A stretch of 64,000 nucleotides of DNA from Bacteroidia bacterium (GCA_026391315.1 JAPLDT010000023.1:108866-172865); one strand, 5' to 3'; positions 43,640 through 52,803 are shown, counted from the stretch's first letter. The notes: generated from the letters alone by a model not told the origin. Translations and numbers: made by a program.

Positions 43640-45793
43640 ATGTCAAAAGGGAAAAAGCTTGAGAAAGCCATCAATTTCAACAAGGCCGGACTAAAAACAT
43701 CGATCATGGCGCTCTTTTACGAGGAGCCTACTTATGTCTACAACTATAAGCAGCTCTCTGGTAAAATCGGAGTAAAGAATACAACCGGACAGATGCTGGT
43801 CAGTGCGGCCTTACAGGAACTTCGCGACAATGAGGCGCTGGAGGAGGTTTCAAAAGGCCGTTTCAGGTTGAAGCCCAAAAGTGGAGGAACAATTATCGGG
43901 ACTATGGAGCTTAGCAACAAAGGGTTCGGTCAGGTGTTCTGTGAAGAGCTTAATGTAACTGCCCTTATCCAGGCGCCCAACATGAACCACGCACTTGACG
44001 GTGACAAAGTGAAAATCAGGCTATTTGCCAGACGGAAGAAGAGCGATGTTGAAGGCGAAGTGGTTGAGGTAGTAGAACGTGCGCAAAAAACAGTGGTTGG
44101 TACAGTCGAGATCTCAAAATTTTCAGCTTTTCTGGTTCCCAGCAAACGGATGCCATTCGATCTGTTTATTCCCAAAGAGAATCTGAAAGGAGCCAAACAC
44201 GGGCAGAAGGCTATAGCTAAAATTATTGACTGGCCCGAAAATGCGCGTAATCCTATTGCTGAAATCATTGATATATTGGGAGATGCAGGCTCTAACAACA
44301 CGGAAATGCACGCCATTCTGGCTGAGTTTGGACTGCCTTACAAATATCCTGAAAAGGTGGATGAGGCTGCCAACAAGATCCCGATGGAGATTTCTGCTGA
44401 AGAGATTGCCAATCGCCTGGACTTCAGAAAGGTTCCCACTTTCACCATTGATCCTGCTGATGCAAAGGATTTCGATGATGCCCTTTCGATACAAAAACTT
44501 GAAAACGGATACTGGGAAGTGGGTGTGCATATAGCTGATGTAACGCATTATGTGCACATGAACTCGATTATTGAGGATGAGGCCTACTTAAGGGCTACCT
44601 CGGTTTATCTGGTCGACCGCGTTATTCCTATGTTACCGGAACGGTTGTCAAACGGAGTATGCTCCTTACGCCCAAAGGAGGAAAAGCTTTGCTACTCTGC
44701 AGTTTTTCAACTGGATGAAAATGCCAGGGTTCATAAAGAATGGTTCGGCAGAACCATTATCTATTCCGACCGGAGATTCAGTTATGAAGAGGCCCAGTCA
44801 GTCATTGAAACAGGTAAGGGCGATATGAAGGAGGAGATTCTCACCCTCGACATGCTGGCAAAAAAATTGAGGGCCAAACGTTTCGAAGGTGGATCGATTG
44901 ATTTCGATCGGGTTGAAGTAAAAATAATAGTCGATGATGCAGGAAAACCTATCAGTGTCTTTTTTAAGGAGTCAAAAGATTCGAATAAGCTGATTGAGGA
45001 GTTTATGTTGCTGGCCAACAAACAGGTGGCAGAGCTGATCGGAAAACCGGGTGCCCGGAAGAAGGAGAAAACCTTTGTTTACCGTATTCACGACAAGCCT
45101 GATCCTGAAAAGCTGGAGAAGTTTAACCATTTCATCAAGCGGTTCGGTTATGGTATCATGACCAATTCTCCGGCAGCGGTATCTTCATCTATGAATCAGC
45201 TGATTACCAATGTAACCGGAAAGAAGGAGCAGAATGTGATCGAAACACTGGCCATCCGTACCATGGCAAAGGCGGAGTATTCGACCAGAAACATAGGTCA
45301 TTACGGATTGGGATTTGAATATTATACCCATTTTACCTCGCCAATACGGAGGTATCCTGATATGATGGTTCACAGGTTGCTGGACCGCTATTTGCAGGAT
45401 GGCGCCTCCGTAGCCGCCAACAAATACGAAGATATGTGCAAACACTCCTCTGATATGGAGAACCGTGCCGCCAATGCCGAACGGGCTTCCATCAAGTACA
45501 AACAGGTGGAATTTATGTCGGATAAGATCGGACAGCAATACAAAGGTGTTATATCAGGCGTTACGGAGTGGGGCATATATGTCGAACTGGAAGAGAACAA
45601 ATGTGAAGGTATGGTGCCTTTACATGAGTTAACTGATGACTATTACCAGTTCGATGAAAAGAATTATTGCATCACAGGCAGACGGTCCAGAAGGAGGTAT
45701 CAACTGGGCGATGAGGTCGAAATTGAGATCCTCAGGGCCAATCTGGAAAAAAAGCAGCTTGACTTCAAAATTGTTGTTTCTTCAACAAAATAA
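43640..45793 (+). CDS. rnr: Ribonuclease R
   Basis: 3'-5' exoribonuclease of the RNase II/R family. I chose the ATG at 43640 (M-S-K-G-K-K); two earlier starts would add up to 11 residues not typical of the family. The 717 residues carry an N-terminal winged helix, cold-shock domains, the RNB centre with D-P-A-D-A-K-D-F-D-D-A near 272 (the acidic metal ligands), R-R-Y-P-D-M-M-V-H near 570, and a C-terminal S1 domain (G-V-I-S-G-V-T-E-W-G-I-Y-V). A TetR gene follows 34 bases downstream. Confidence 0.94.
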   Translation: MSKGKKLEKAINFNKAGLKTSIMALFYEEPTYVYNYKQLSGKIGVKNTTGQMLVSAALQELRDNEALEEVSKGRFRLKPKSGGTIIGTMELSNKGFGQVFCEELNVTALIQAPNMNHALDGDKVKIRLFARRKKSDVEGEVVEVVERAQKTVVGTVEISKFSAFLVPSKRMPFDLFIPKENLKGAKHGQKAIAKIIDWPENARNPIAEIIDILGDAGSNNTEMHAILAEFGLPYKYPEKVDEAANKIPMEISAEEIANRLDFRKVPTFTIDPADAKDFDDALSIQKLENGYWEVGVHIADVTHYVHMNSIIEDEAYLRATSVYLVDRVIPMLPERLSNGVCSLRPKEEKLCYSAVFQLDENARVHKEWFGRTIIYSDRRFSYEEAQSVIETGKGDMKEEILTLDMLAKKLRAKRFEGGSIDFDRVEVKIIVDDAGKPISVFFKESKDSNKLIEEFMLLANKQVAELIGKPGARKKEKTFVYRIHDKPDPEKLEKFNHFIKRFGYGIMTNSPAAVSSSMNQLITNVTGKKEQNVIETLAIRTMAKAEYSTRNIGHYGLGFEYYTHFTSPIRRYPDMMVHRLLDRYLQDGASVAANKYEDMCKHSSDMENRAANAERASIKYKQVEFMSDKIGQQYKGVISGVTEWGIYVELEENKCEGMVPLHELTDDYYQFDEKNYCITGRRSRRRYQLGDEVEIEILRANLEKKQLDFKIVVSSTK

Positions 45794-45802
45794 TTATATT
45801 TG
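45774..45802 (+). promoter_or_regulatory. Bacteroidota-type promoter of the TetR gene
   Basis: TTG at 45774-45776, an 18-base spacer and TATATTTG at 45795-45802. It overlaps the rnr stop codon. The TetR ATG is 25 bases downstream. Confidence 0.55.
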
Positions 45803-45827
45803 GTCAATAAACGATGAATTCCAAACG

Positions 45828-46430
45828 ATGAGCAACGAAAACTTAGGAACAAAAAAGGATGCAGTTCGAGAGAACATTTTAACCATTGCACAGGAAATTT
45901 TCAGCAAATTTGGTTACAAAAAGACTACTTTAGACGACATTGCCAATGCTGTCAGAAAGGGTAAAAGTTCTCTTTACTACTACTTTAGCAGTAAGGAGGA
46001 TCTCTTTCAGGAGGTAATTCAGAAAGAGGCCGATATTCTGAGGGTAGAGTTGGCAAAAGTACTTCAGAAGGACATGGATCCTGCTGATAAGCTACGCGAC
46101 TATGTGATGACGAAAATCACCACTTACAGACAACTGGCAAATTTTTACAATGCCATCGAGAACGATACGGCTGCAGTAGAATTCATAGATAAGATCAAAT
46201 CCCAATACGACCAGGAGGAGATCAGAATGATGAAACGGATTTTACTGGACGGCGCCAGGCAGCATAAATTTGTTATCAAAGATTTTACTTTGGTTGCCAT
46301 TGGTATCACGACCGCCATCCGCGGACTGGAGATGCCGCTCTCAGCAGGACCTTACAGATCGAATGATTTGGGAAAAAGTGTGGATGCCATCGTTAAGATC
46401 ATATGTTATGGCATCATGAGAAGAGATTAA
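45828..46430 (+). CDS. TetR family transcriptional regulator
   Basis: A 200-residue regulator starting at the ATG 45828. The DNA-binding helix-turn-helix covers residues 13-60 with the classic I-F-S-K-F-G-Y-K-K-T-T-L-D-D-I-A, then A-V-R-K-G-K-S-S-L-Y-Y-Y-F-S-S-K-E-D-L-F. The C-terminal ligand/dimer domain is not assigned. Its target is unknown; it could regulate itself from the nearby promoter. A strong bidirectional terminator ends it 21 bases downstream. Confidence 0.9.
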   Translation: MSNENLGTKKDAVRENILTIAQEIFSKFGYKKTTLDDIANAVRKGKSSLYYYFSSKEDLFQEVIQKEADILRVELAKVLQKDMDPADKLRDYVMTKITTYRQLANFYNAIENDTAAVEFIDKIKSQYDQEEIRMMKRILLDGARQHKFVIKDFTLVAIGITTAIRGLEMPLSAGPYRSNDLGKSVDAIVKIICYGIMRRD

Positions 46431-46450
46431 AAATCAGATTACAAATAAAA

Positions 46451-46479
46451 AAATCCCCCTGCCGGCGGCAGGGGGATTT
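46451..46479. terminator. Bidirectional terminator between TetR and GIN genes
   Basis: AAATCCCCCTGCC pairs with GGCAGGGGGATTT around a GGC loop, with A runs on one side and TTTTTTT on the other, so it can end both convergent transcripts. Confidence 0.9.
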
Positions 46480-46481
46480 TT

Positions 46482-47204
46482 TTATTTGTAATCTACGTCT
46501 CCACCACTTGAACTGTTGGTATCCCGGACAGCCGGATTGCCATAGACCGTGATATTGGCCCCGCTGCTGGCGTGGGCTTTGAGATCCTTTGTTACATGGA
46601 TATCTATGTCTGAGCCACTTGAAGCGGAAGCTTCTCCTTTTTCTGCCACCAATTTGGAGGCATGAAGATTTGAGCCACTTGAGCTTTCGGCTTTCAGGGA
46701 TGTGGTAGTTCCGGATACACTCATTTCGCTTCCGCTACTTGTATCCATCGAAACCATGGTACAAGCGACTTCCATGGTTACTTCAGATCCGCTTGAAGAG
46801 TGAATTTTTAAATTTTCAGCCATAATTTTTGATTCCGATTTGACTTCAGATCCAGCGCTGGCTTCCAGACTTCTCAGCTGTTTCAGGGTGACATATACTT
46901 TCATTTTCTTGGCATAATTGACACCCTCTTCGAGGTATATCTTCAATTTGCCGCCAGTCACTTCAGTTTTGAGAATTTTCTGGATGTTTTCATCTGCCTC
47001 GACCACTACTTTTTCAAGAGTACCCTGGTCGAGAACCACTTCAATTCCTGTGCTTACAGATATTTCTTCAAAATTTGAGACTGTCCGTTCCTCCTTCACA
47101 ACTTTTCCATTACCATGGATATGTGCAATGCAGGAAACAGCAATCAATGAGAAAACCATCAGCCATATAGCCATAAGGTTGGTCCAATTCTTTTTCATCC
47201 GCAT
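46482..47204 (-). CDS. Exported GIN-domain (DUF2807) protein with six-rung repeat
   Basis: A 240-residue protein (or 238 from the ATG at 47198) with a signal peptide (NLMAIWLMVFSLIAVSCIA), possibly a lipoprotein. The head is the GIN/DUF2807 signature: F-E-E-I-S-V-S-T-G-I-E-V-V-L, then L-K-I-Y-L-E. From about residue 140 a motif recurs every 18-21 residues: H-S-S-S-G-S-E-V, D-T-S-S-G-S-E-M, E-S-S-S-G-S-N-L, S-A-S-S-G-S-D-I, H-A-S-S-G-A-N-I, N-S-S-S-G-G-D-V. This fits a right-handed beta-helix. Function unknown; probably a cell-surface adhesin-like or structural protein. Confidence 0.88.
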   Translation of the reverse strand: MRMKKNWTNLMAIWLMVFSLIAVSCIAHIHGNGKVVKEERTVSNFEEISVSTGIEVVLDQGTLEKVVVEADENIQKILKTEVTGGKLKIYLEEGVNYAKKMKVYVTLKQLRSLEASAGSEVKSESKIMAENLKIHSSSGSEVTMEVACTMVSMDTSSGSEMSVSGTTTSLKAESSSGSNLHASKLVAEKGEASASSGSDIDIHVTKDLKAHASSGANITVYGNPAVRDTNSSSGGDVDYK

Positions 47205-47255
47205 ATAATTTTGTTTTTAATTGCCGGATGGCACTCGCATATGAGATATTCATCC
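47205..47255 (-). promoter_or_regulatory. Shared hairpin-plus-A-rich leader, copy C (before GIN gene)
   Basis: On the minus strand GGATG pairs with CATCC, and CTC with GAG inside. The tail AATTAAAAACAAAATTATA then leads to the ATG. The hairpin sequence differs from copies A, B and D, but its position and the tail agree. Confidence 0.5.
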
Positions 47256-47362
47256 GTATTTGATTTTAACGAACATGCTCGTTTCATAACGAAGAATTTT
47301 AGGTATTACATTTTTGTTATCTGTCAATAAGACGCAGATAGTTTCAAATCGTTACAAAAAAA

Positions 47363-47390
47363 ACGACCCCGATGGTTGCATCGGGGTCGT
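47363..47390 (-). terminator. Rho-independent terminator of tatA
   Basis: ACGACCCCGATG pairs with CATCGGGGTCGT; on the minus strand the stem is followed by TTTTTTT. It lies 22 bases after the tatA stop. Confidence 0.9.
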
Positions 47391-47412
47391 TGTATGGATT
47401 CGTATCCTTGAA

Positions 47413-47628
47413 CTATTGTTTCAGCGGTTCGTTTTTCTTCTCTTCAGTAGCAGCCGGAGGAGTTGTAGGTTCATCATCCTCTTTCATGGCTTTTTTGAAT
47501 TCTTTCATACCTTTTCCAAGTCCACCCATCAATTCGGGAATTTTCTTGCCTCCGAAGAAAAGGAGTAAGACCGCGATAATAATAATGACATGCACACCAC
47601 TTAATACTCCCAATATAAATAAGTTCAT
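47413..47628 (-). CDS. tatA: Twin-arginine translocase subunit TatA/E
   Basis: Forms the pore of the Tat pathway for folded proteins. The 71 residues have one transmembrane helix ([16 protein letters not shown]), the hinge [10 protein letters not shown], and the amphipathic helix [12 protein letters not shown]. The tail is acidic and Pro-rich. tatC is not in the window. The Tat-type aldo/keto reductase at 24 kb is a likely client. Confidence 0.93.
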   Translation of the reverse strand: MNLFILGVLSGVHVIIIIAVLLLFFGGKKIPELMGGLGKGMKEFKKAMKEDDEPTTPPAATEEKKNEPLKQ

Positions 47629-47653
47629 AGCCTACTGTTTTATGCGTTTGGGG

Positions 47654-47661
47654 CAAATATA
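47654..47661 (-). promoter_or_regulatory. -7 box (TATATTTG) of tatA
   Basis: Exact TAnnTTTG on the minus strand, 25 bases from the tatA ATG, between tatA and rseP. No well-spaced -33 TTTG was found. Confidence 0.45.
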
Positions 47662-47689
47662 GCAATTGTTTTAATCCAATATTCCCACT

Positions 47690-49015
47690 TTACCTAAATA
47701 ATTTTAAGATATCGTTACCGTTGGCGTAAATCAATAACGAGAAGAGCAATACCATTCCTGCAATCTGTGCATATTCCAAAAATTTGTCACTAGGTTTTCT
47801 TCTCGTAACAATTTCGTAAAGCAAAAATAGCACATGACCTCCATCCAAAGCAGGGATAGGCAGGATATTCATTACGGCTAAAATGATAGAAAGGAAAGCG
47901 GTAAGGTTCCAGAAAGATTCCCAATCCCAAACACCCGGGAAGATGTTCCCGATGGCGATAAAACCGCCCAGCGATTCGTAGGCTTTCGTTTTGGGAGAGA
48001 AGAGCAGTTTAAACTGTTTGAGGTAATCCCCAACGGCTCTATAACCTTTGGCTATCCCGGCCGGAATGGATTCGAGCAGACTGTATTTGATGGTTTTGTA
48101 TTCGAATACGCCTTCCAGGTCATAGGCTCTTTGTATGCCGATCAACCCGGCGGAACCAATTCTGATTTTTTTAGTCAGGTTGACCCCTTTGCGAATGAAT
48201 TGAACCGTGACATCGGAATCTTTTGAAAGCGCCAGTTTGTCAACAAACTGATCATAGAACTTAAATTTGGTGCTGTCGACTGAAAGTATTTCATCGCCAA
48301 GTTCCATTCCTGCATCCCTTGCCGGAGATTGTTTGGCGAAAGCGATGATTTTGCATGAAAATGGCACACGAAGTGAGAGAATATTCCTGTCCGTCAGTAA
48401 TTTGGGGATAATCTCCTTTTTAACCTGAAGCGTTAATTTTTGCGAATCCCTTTGTACTTCAATGGTTTGTGCCCCATCCAAAACAATGGTAGGAACTATT
48501 TTCGTGAAACTCTCCACGATCTTGCCATCTACAGAAAGGATTTTGTCCCCATTCCGGAGTCCAATTTCACGACCTGTATCAGAGACTACGATTCCATATT
48601 TAGCATTCTGGGTAGGAAGATACTCGTCACCCCAGACAAACAGGATCATGGAATAGAGGGCAAGAGCCAGAATCAGGTTAAAAAGAACCCCGCCGATCAT
48701 GATCAGCAAGCGTTGCCAGGTGGGCTTTGACCTGAATTCCCAGGGTTGAGGAGGCTGTTTCATTTGCTCTTTGTCCATCGATTCATCGATCATGCCCGAT
48801 ATTTTGACATACCCGCCAAGGGGAAGCCATCCTACACCATACTCAGTTTCACCTCGTTGCGTTTTGAAAAGTGAAAACCAGGGGTCGAAAAAGAGATAAA
48901 ATTTCTCTACCCTGCAATGGAAAAGTTTGGCAAACAAAAAGTGCCCAAATTCGTGCAGGATAACCAGTATGGAGAGGCTCAGCAGGAGCTGGGCAGCTTT
49001 GATCAGTATAACCAT
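47690..49015 (-). CDS. rseP: Site-2 protease RseP
   Basis: Intramembrane zinc protease that, in known systems, cleaves anti-sigma factors and leftover signal peptides. The 441 residues hold H-E-F-G-H near 21 (zinc site), W-L-P-L-G-G-Y-V-K near 64, two PDZ domains (G-L-R-N-G-D-K-I-L-S-V-D and D-A-G-M-E-L-G-D-E-I-L), and the third metal ligand in L-P-I-P-A-L-D-G-G near 393. It follows dxr by 24 bases in the order dxr-rseP, a common arrangement. Confidence 0.95.
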   Translation of the reverse strand: MVILIKAAQLLLSLSILVILHEFGHFLFAKLFHCRVEKFYLFFDPWFSLFKTQRGETEYGVGWLPLGGYVKISGMIDESMDKEQMKQPPQPWEFRSKPTWQRLLIMIGGVLFNLILALALYSMILFVWGDEYLPTQNAKYGIVVSDTGREIGLRNGDKILSVDGKIVESFTKIVPTIVLDGAQTIEVQRDSQKLTLQVKKEIIPKLLTDRNILSLRVPFSCKIIAFAKQSPARDAGMELGDEILSVDSTKFKFYDQFVDKLALSKDSDVTVQFIRKGVNLTKKIRIGSAGLIGIQRAYDLEGVFEYKTIKYSLLESIPAGIAKGYRAVGDYLKQFKLLFSPKTKAYESLGGFIAIGNIFPGVWDWESFWNLTAFLSIILAVMNILPIPALDGGHVLFLLYEIVTRRKPSDKFLEYAQIAGMVLLFSLLIYANGNDILKLFR

Positions 49016-49039
49016 CTTGTCTCTATCAAATGTTTGTTT

Positions 49040-50194
49040 TTATCTTTTCAGGATGATCCCTTCCGCATAAATTCGGGCAGTTTTGTCTGATTCCATGTAG
49101 TCATTTAATTCAGGATGACCAACAAATGGAACCATTTCCATCACCTGCTCGTTGATTTGCGCTATCTCCGTAAAAGATATTTTTTCGTTTAAAAATGCTT
49201 TAACAGTTACTTCATTGGAGGCATTTAGTACACAAGCCAGGTTCCCGCCTTTGTTCAGCGCCTCGTAAGAAAGTGCAAGGTTACGAAAATTTTTTGTATC
49301 GGGCGTCGTAAAAGTGAAGGTTGCGAAATCAGCGAAGTTGAACCGTGCCAGCGAATTCTTGATGCGAATGGGGTATCCAAGGGCGAATTGTATGGGTATT
49401 CGCATGTCCCGAAGTCCGAGTTGGGCTTTGATGGATCCATCGCAAAATTGCACCATGGAGTGAATGATGCTTTGCGGATGAACGACTACATCGATCTGAT
49501 CCGGTCTAAGTCCGAAAAGCCATTTTGCCTCAATGACTTCGAATCCTTTGTTCATGAGGGTGGCAGAATCGATGGTGATCTTCGCGCCCATCTCCCAATT
49601 TGGGTGTTTCAATGCCTCTTTGATGGTCACTTTTGAGAGCTGTTCGGCTGATTTTCCATGAAAGGGACCTCCGGAACAGGTAAGAATGATCTTTTCGACC
49701 GAATCATCCGCTTCACCAACCAGGCATTGGAAGATGGCCGAATGTTCCGAGTCGATCGGGAGAATTTCAGATCTGTGTTCAAGCGCCAGACGTGTGATAA
49801 GATCTCCTGCAACGACAAGTGTCTCCTTGTTGGCAAGTGCGATCTGTTTTCCTGCTTTCACCGCCCGGATGGTTGGCAACAGCCCGGAAAAGCCTACCAT
49901 TGCTGTTACCACAGTATCAATGGATTCCATCTCTACCACCTGTGCGATCGCATCGCAGCCTGCATAGACCTTTATCGGAAGCTCAGATAAGGCCTCTTTT
50001 ATTGCAGGATATTTTTCCTCATTGCCGATAATGACCACATTCGGCATGAATTTCATCGCCTGCTCTATCAACAAATTCACGTTGTTGTTGGCTGTTAGTA
50101 CTTCGACAGAGAAGAGGTCGGGATTGCTCGCAATGATGTCCAGAGTCTGCTGACCGATTGATCCGGTTGAGCCGAGCAGGGCAATTTTCTTCAT
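49040..50194 (-). CDS. dxr: 1-deoxy-D-xylulose-5-phosphate reductoisomerase
   Basis: Second step of the MEP isoprenoid pathway (DXP to MEP, with NADPH). The 384 residues open with L-L-G-S-T-G-S-I-G-Q-Q-T-L (nucleotide fold). A-N-K-E-T-L-V-V-A-G near 123, P-I-D-S-E-H-S-A-I-F near 146, and M-N-K-G-F-E-V-I-E-A near 215 are metal and substrate blocks. It is encoded with rseP downstream and an M23 peptidase upstream (13-base gap). Confidence 0.96.
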   Translation of the reverse strand: MKKIALLGSTGSIGQQTLDIIASNPDLFSVEVLTANNNVNLLIEQAMKFMPNVVIIGNEEKYPAIKEALSELPIKVYAGCDAIAQVVEMESIDTVVTAMVGFSGLLPTIRAVKAGKQIALANKETLVVAGDLITRLALEHRSEILPIDSEHSAIFQCLVGEADDSVEKIILTCSGGPFHGKSAEQLSKVTIKEALKHPNWEMGAKITIDSATLMNKGFEVIEAKWLFGLRPDQIDVVVHPQSIIHSMVQFCDGSIKAQLGLRDMRIPIQFALGYPIRIKNSLARFNFADFATFTFTTPDTKNFRNLALSYEALNKGGNLACVLNASNEVTVKAFLNEKISFTEIAQINEQVMEMVPFVGHPELNDYMESDKTARIYAEGIILKR

Positions 50195-50207
50195 GGTGGG
50201 TTATGGG

Positions 50208-51071
50208 TTAAAAGCTGATGTAGTCTTCGGGGTTGATCGGGTTGCCATTTACCCAGAGTTCGAAATGGAGGTGCGGACCAGTTGTTTTCCTTCCGGTATT
50301 ACCCATGATGGCTATCACTTCGCCTGCTTTCACCTTGTCGCCTTGTTTTTTTAGCAATTCCGAATTGTGTTTGTAACAGGTGACAATATTTTGATCATGT
50401 TGAATGATCATGACATAGCCTGTTTCCATGGTCCATTCGGAAAAGATCACTGTCCCATCCAGCGCAGAGGAAATTCTGGAATTTTGCTTGGCCACGATAT
50501 CTACCCCATAATGACCAGCGGAGATATCCTGTTTTCCGGTTACCATTCCTTTGAGCGGCGGGAAAAAGAGCAAGCTCGCGAGACCGCTTTTTCTCGTACT
50601 GCCAGGACTGAGGTGCAGGTTGAATTGCTCCTGGTCCAGTTCGTCCTTGAAAAGACTGTCCTGGTTCAATTTCCTCAGGTCGTTGAGGTTGGGTCTGACA
50701 ATCGAGTCTCTTCTGGTTACTGTATCCAGTGAATTTTCACCACTAAGCATGGCGCGCATATCGTGAAAGTAGCGATCGTAGAGGTTGATTTTTTGTTCGA
50801 GGGAATCAGTTACCAGTGCATTGTTGATCAATCTTTGCCGCAACTTCCCGGAAGGGTAGCCCGGAATATATTCGCGCAATGGGGTAAAAGCGATGAGGAT
50901 GGTAACCCCAATGATGATAGCCACAACAGCGCCAACCAGTCCGAGCACCAATGTGCGGGCATTGAACCTGATCTGTTTGATAATATGCAGGTTGAGGTCG
51001 TTGAAGATAACGATCCGATATGGGTTCTGAAACAGTTTCTTCAGCTTGTCTCTCTTTCTTTCTGCCGTCAT
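50208..51071 (-). CDS. M23-family peptidoglycan metallopeptidase, membrane-anchored
   Basis: A 287-residue protein with a cytoplasmic basic N-terminus and one membrane segment (LVLGLVGAVVAIIIGVTILIAF, about 38-60). A coiled linker follows. The peptidase domain has the first zinc ligand in H-Y-G-V-D-I (about 187) and the others in G-P-H-L-H-F-E-L near 267. It probably trims cross-links in the cell wall. The first gene of an M23-dxr-rseP run. Confidence 0.92.
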   Translation of the reverse strand: MTAERKRDKLKKLFQNPYRIVIFNDLNLHIIKQIRFNARTLVLGLVGAVVAIIIGVTILIAFTPLREYIPGYPSGKLRQRLINNALVTDSLEQKINLYDRYFHDMRAMLSGENSLDTVTRRDSIVRPNLNDLRKLNQDSLFKDELDQEQFNLHLSPGSTRKSGLASLLFFPPLKGMVTGKQDISAGHYGVDIVAKQNSRISSALDGTVIFSEWTMETGYVMIIQHDQNIVTCYKHNSELLKKQGDKVKAGEVIAIMGNTGRKTTGPHLHFELWVNGNPINPEDYISF

Positions 51072-51122
51072 CTGTCGCGTTTTCTTGAAAATTCAAACTT
51101 ACACAAAAAACTCGCATTTTTA

Positions 51123-51152
51123 TTGCGGAATCGGAAAAAAGGGCTATCTTTG
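51123..51152 (+). promoter_or_regulatory. Bacteroidota-type promoter of the initiator tRNA
   Basis: TTG at 51123-51125, a 19-base spacer and TATCTTTG at 51145-51152, close to consensus. The tRNA starts about 40 bases further on. Confidence 0.7.
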
Positions 51153-51191
51153 TACCCACAAAACCGACACATGCGGTTTTAAAAAATATAC

Positions 51192-51264
<73 letters not shown>

Positions 51265-51269
51265 CAAAG

Positions 51270-51300
51270 AGACCTCGTAAACATTTCGTTTACGAGGTCT
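51270..51300 (+). terminator. Terminator of the initiator tRNA
   Basis: AGACCTCGTAAA pairs with TTTACGAGGTCT around a seven-base loop, followed by TCTGTTTT. Confidence 0.85.
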
Positions 51301-51347
51301 TCTGTTTTATGATGGCCTTTTATGGGCAGGAAGCCTGTATTTTCTGA

Positions 51348-51908
51348 TCAGGCGAGATGCTCCGCAAGTATCTTGAAACCCAATCCAATCAGGATCACTC
51401 CACCTAAGAATTCGACTTTCGGACCAAATCTGCCTCCGACATCTTTCCCGATCCGGATTCCAAGCATCGAGAAAAAGAAGGTAACACCGCCAATGATCAC
51501 TGCTCCCCCGAAAATTTTATGCGTTTCGGCCAGGGCATAAGAGAAACCCACCACCAAAGCATCGATGCTGGTGGCGATGGAGAGGGTCATAATGTGACGA
51601 AAAGAGTAAATATCCGATTCCTTTTTATCAGCAGGCATCGTGATCCCTTCGTAAATCATCTTGCCCCCCAGATAGGCAAGAAGAATGAAGGCAATCCAAT
51701 GGTCAACCCCTTCTATATAGCTTTTGATTCCTGCTCCCATGAACCAGCCGACGATGGGCAGAATACCCTGAAAAAATGCGAAGGCGAAGGCAATTTTAAC
51801 CGCATGGGCGAAGGAAACCTTTTGCTCAGCCAGTCCACAACTGATGGATATAGCAAAAGAGTCCATTGAGAGGCCGGTAGCTAAAATCAGGACAGTAACC
51901 AGATCCAT
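51348..51908 (-). CDS. mntP: Manganese efflux pump MntP
   Basis: Exports Mn2+ from the cytoplasm. The 186 residues form six membrane segments in two repeated halves. The metal-binding signatures are G-L-S-M-D-S-F-A-I-S-I-S in the first half and S-I-A-T-S-I-D-A-L-V-V-G in the second. Stand-alone gene; the known yybP-ykoY Mn riboswitch was looked for upstream and not seen. Confidence 0.93.
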   Translation of the reverse strand: MDLVTVLILATGLSMDSFAISISCGLAEQKVSFAHAVKIAFAFAFFQGILPIVGWFMGAGIKSYIEGVDHWIAFILLAYLGGKMIYEGITMPADKKESDIYSFRHIMTLSIATSIDALVVGFSYALAETHKIFGGAVIIGGVTFFFSMLGIRIGKDVGGRFGPKVEFLGGVILIGLGFKILAEHLA

Positions 51909-51936
51909 ATGGGTTGGTAGTTGATCAGTTGGTGCG

Positions 51937-52716
51937 CTAGATTGAGTTTGGAAGCATTAGTAAAAAGGGCAGAGCCTGTGAATAATCCAGAGAAGGATAT
52001 TCCAAACCCAAGACCCTGATATTGTTATAGTAAGTTTGAAGTTTTAAATAATAATACTTCTCACTTTGTATAAACCAGCTCTTGTCTCCCAATTTTTGAG
52101 CCAGAAACCATTTTTCTATTAACCTTCCGCTGCGGCCATTACCATCATTCCAGGGGTGAATTTTCACAAAAACCAAATGCAACATGGCTGCATAGTAGAA
52201 GACTTCGGATATTCCCATTTTCATCCGGATGAGCAGGTCAACATCGCTGTAAAATTTTCCTATTTCAGCTTCAACCTCATAAAGAGTTGCTGCAACATAC
52301 TCAATATTACCCTCATCATTGGTAACATACATATTTTGTTTTCGTATTTTCCCTTGCTGATGTTTGGCTACAATATGCCTGCTTAAAAGTTTGTGGGCCT
52401 CTTCAATGTTTGATTTGCACATCACATTAGTTTTGGCAAATGTGTAGGCATTGTAAAGGTCGTCTATCTTCTTGGTATAGTCGGGCAGAAATTCAATACC
52501 AAATCTTTTGTGCTTTACGAAAGAGTCCAAATCAATCTCTTCTCCCTCGATTTTGCTTGAGAAAACAGAGGATACCGATGTATAAAAACTGAAAGAATCT
52601 GTTGATATTTCTGCATCCTTTAGCGCATCGAATTTAATTGACAATTGACAATTGACAATTGACAATTTATAATCCTCCAACAGTCCGACAGGTATTATTT
52701 GCAACTTGGTTTTCAT
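51937..52716 (-). CDS. Fic family protein (AMP-transferase type)
   Basis: From the ATG at 52716 the product is 259 residues. The Fic core is H-P-W-N-D-G-N-G-R-S-G-R near 188, with the catalytic His and phosphate loop intact. The inhibitory helix motif may be S-F-Y-T-S-V-S-S-V-F-S-S-K-I-E-G near 41, which matches the S-[ST]-x-I-E-G block of family members with an N-terminal helix. Residues about 17-29 (L-S-I-V-N-C-Q-L-S-I) come from a TTGACAA heptamer repeat inside the gene. Target protein unknown. Confidence 0.88.
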   Translation of the reverse strand: MKTKLQIIPVGLLEDYKLSIVNCQLSIKFDALKDAEISTDSFSFYTSVSSVFSSKIEGEEIDLDSFVKHKRFGIEFLPDYTKKIDDLYNAYTFAKTNVMCKSNIEEAHKLLSRHIVAKHQQGKIRKQNMYVTNDEGNIEYVAATLYEVEAEIGKFYSDVDLLIRMKMGISEVFYYAAMLHLVFVKIHPWNDGNGRSGRLIEKWFLAQKLGDKSWFIQSEKYYYLKLQTYYNNIRVLGLEYPSLDYSQALPFLLMLPNSI

Positions 52717-52735
52717 TGATGCAAATATATAAAAA

Positions 52736-52764
52736 AGAACGCCAGAGAATTTCTTTGGCGTTCT
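52736..52764 (-). terminator. Terminator of groEL
   Basis: AGAACGCCA pairs with TGGCGTTCT; on the minus strand it is followed by TTTTTATATA. It lies 40 bases after the groEL stop and just before the Fic gene start. Confidence 0.8.
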
Positions 52765-52803
52765 GATTGAGACCATCGCTGGTCGAATATATTGGGTTGA
52801 CAA

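Noticed and set aside
52722..52729. TATATTTG as -7 box of the Fic gene
   Set aside because: It lies only six bases before the chosen ATG and inside the T run of the groEL terminator, so it is probably coincidental.
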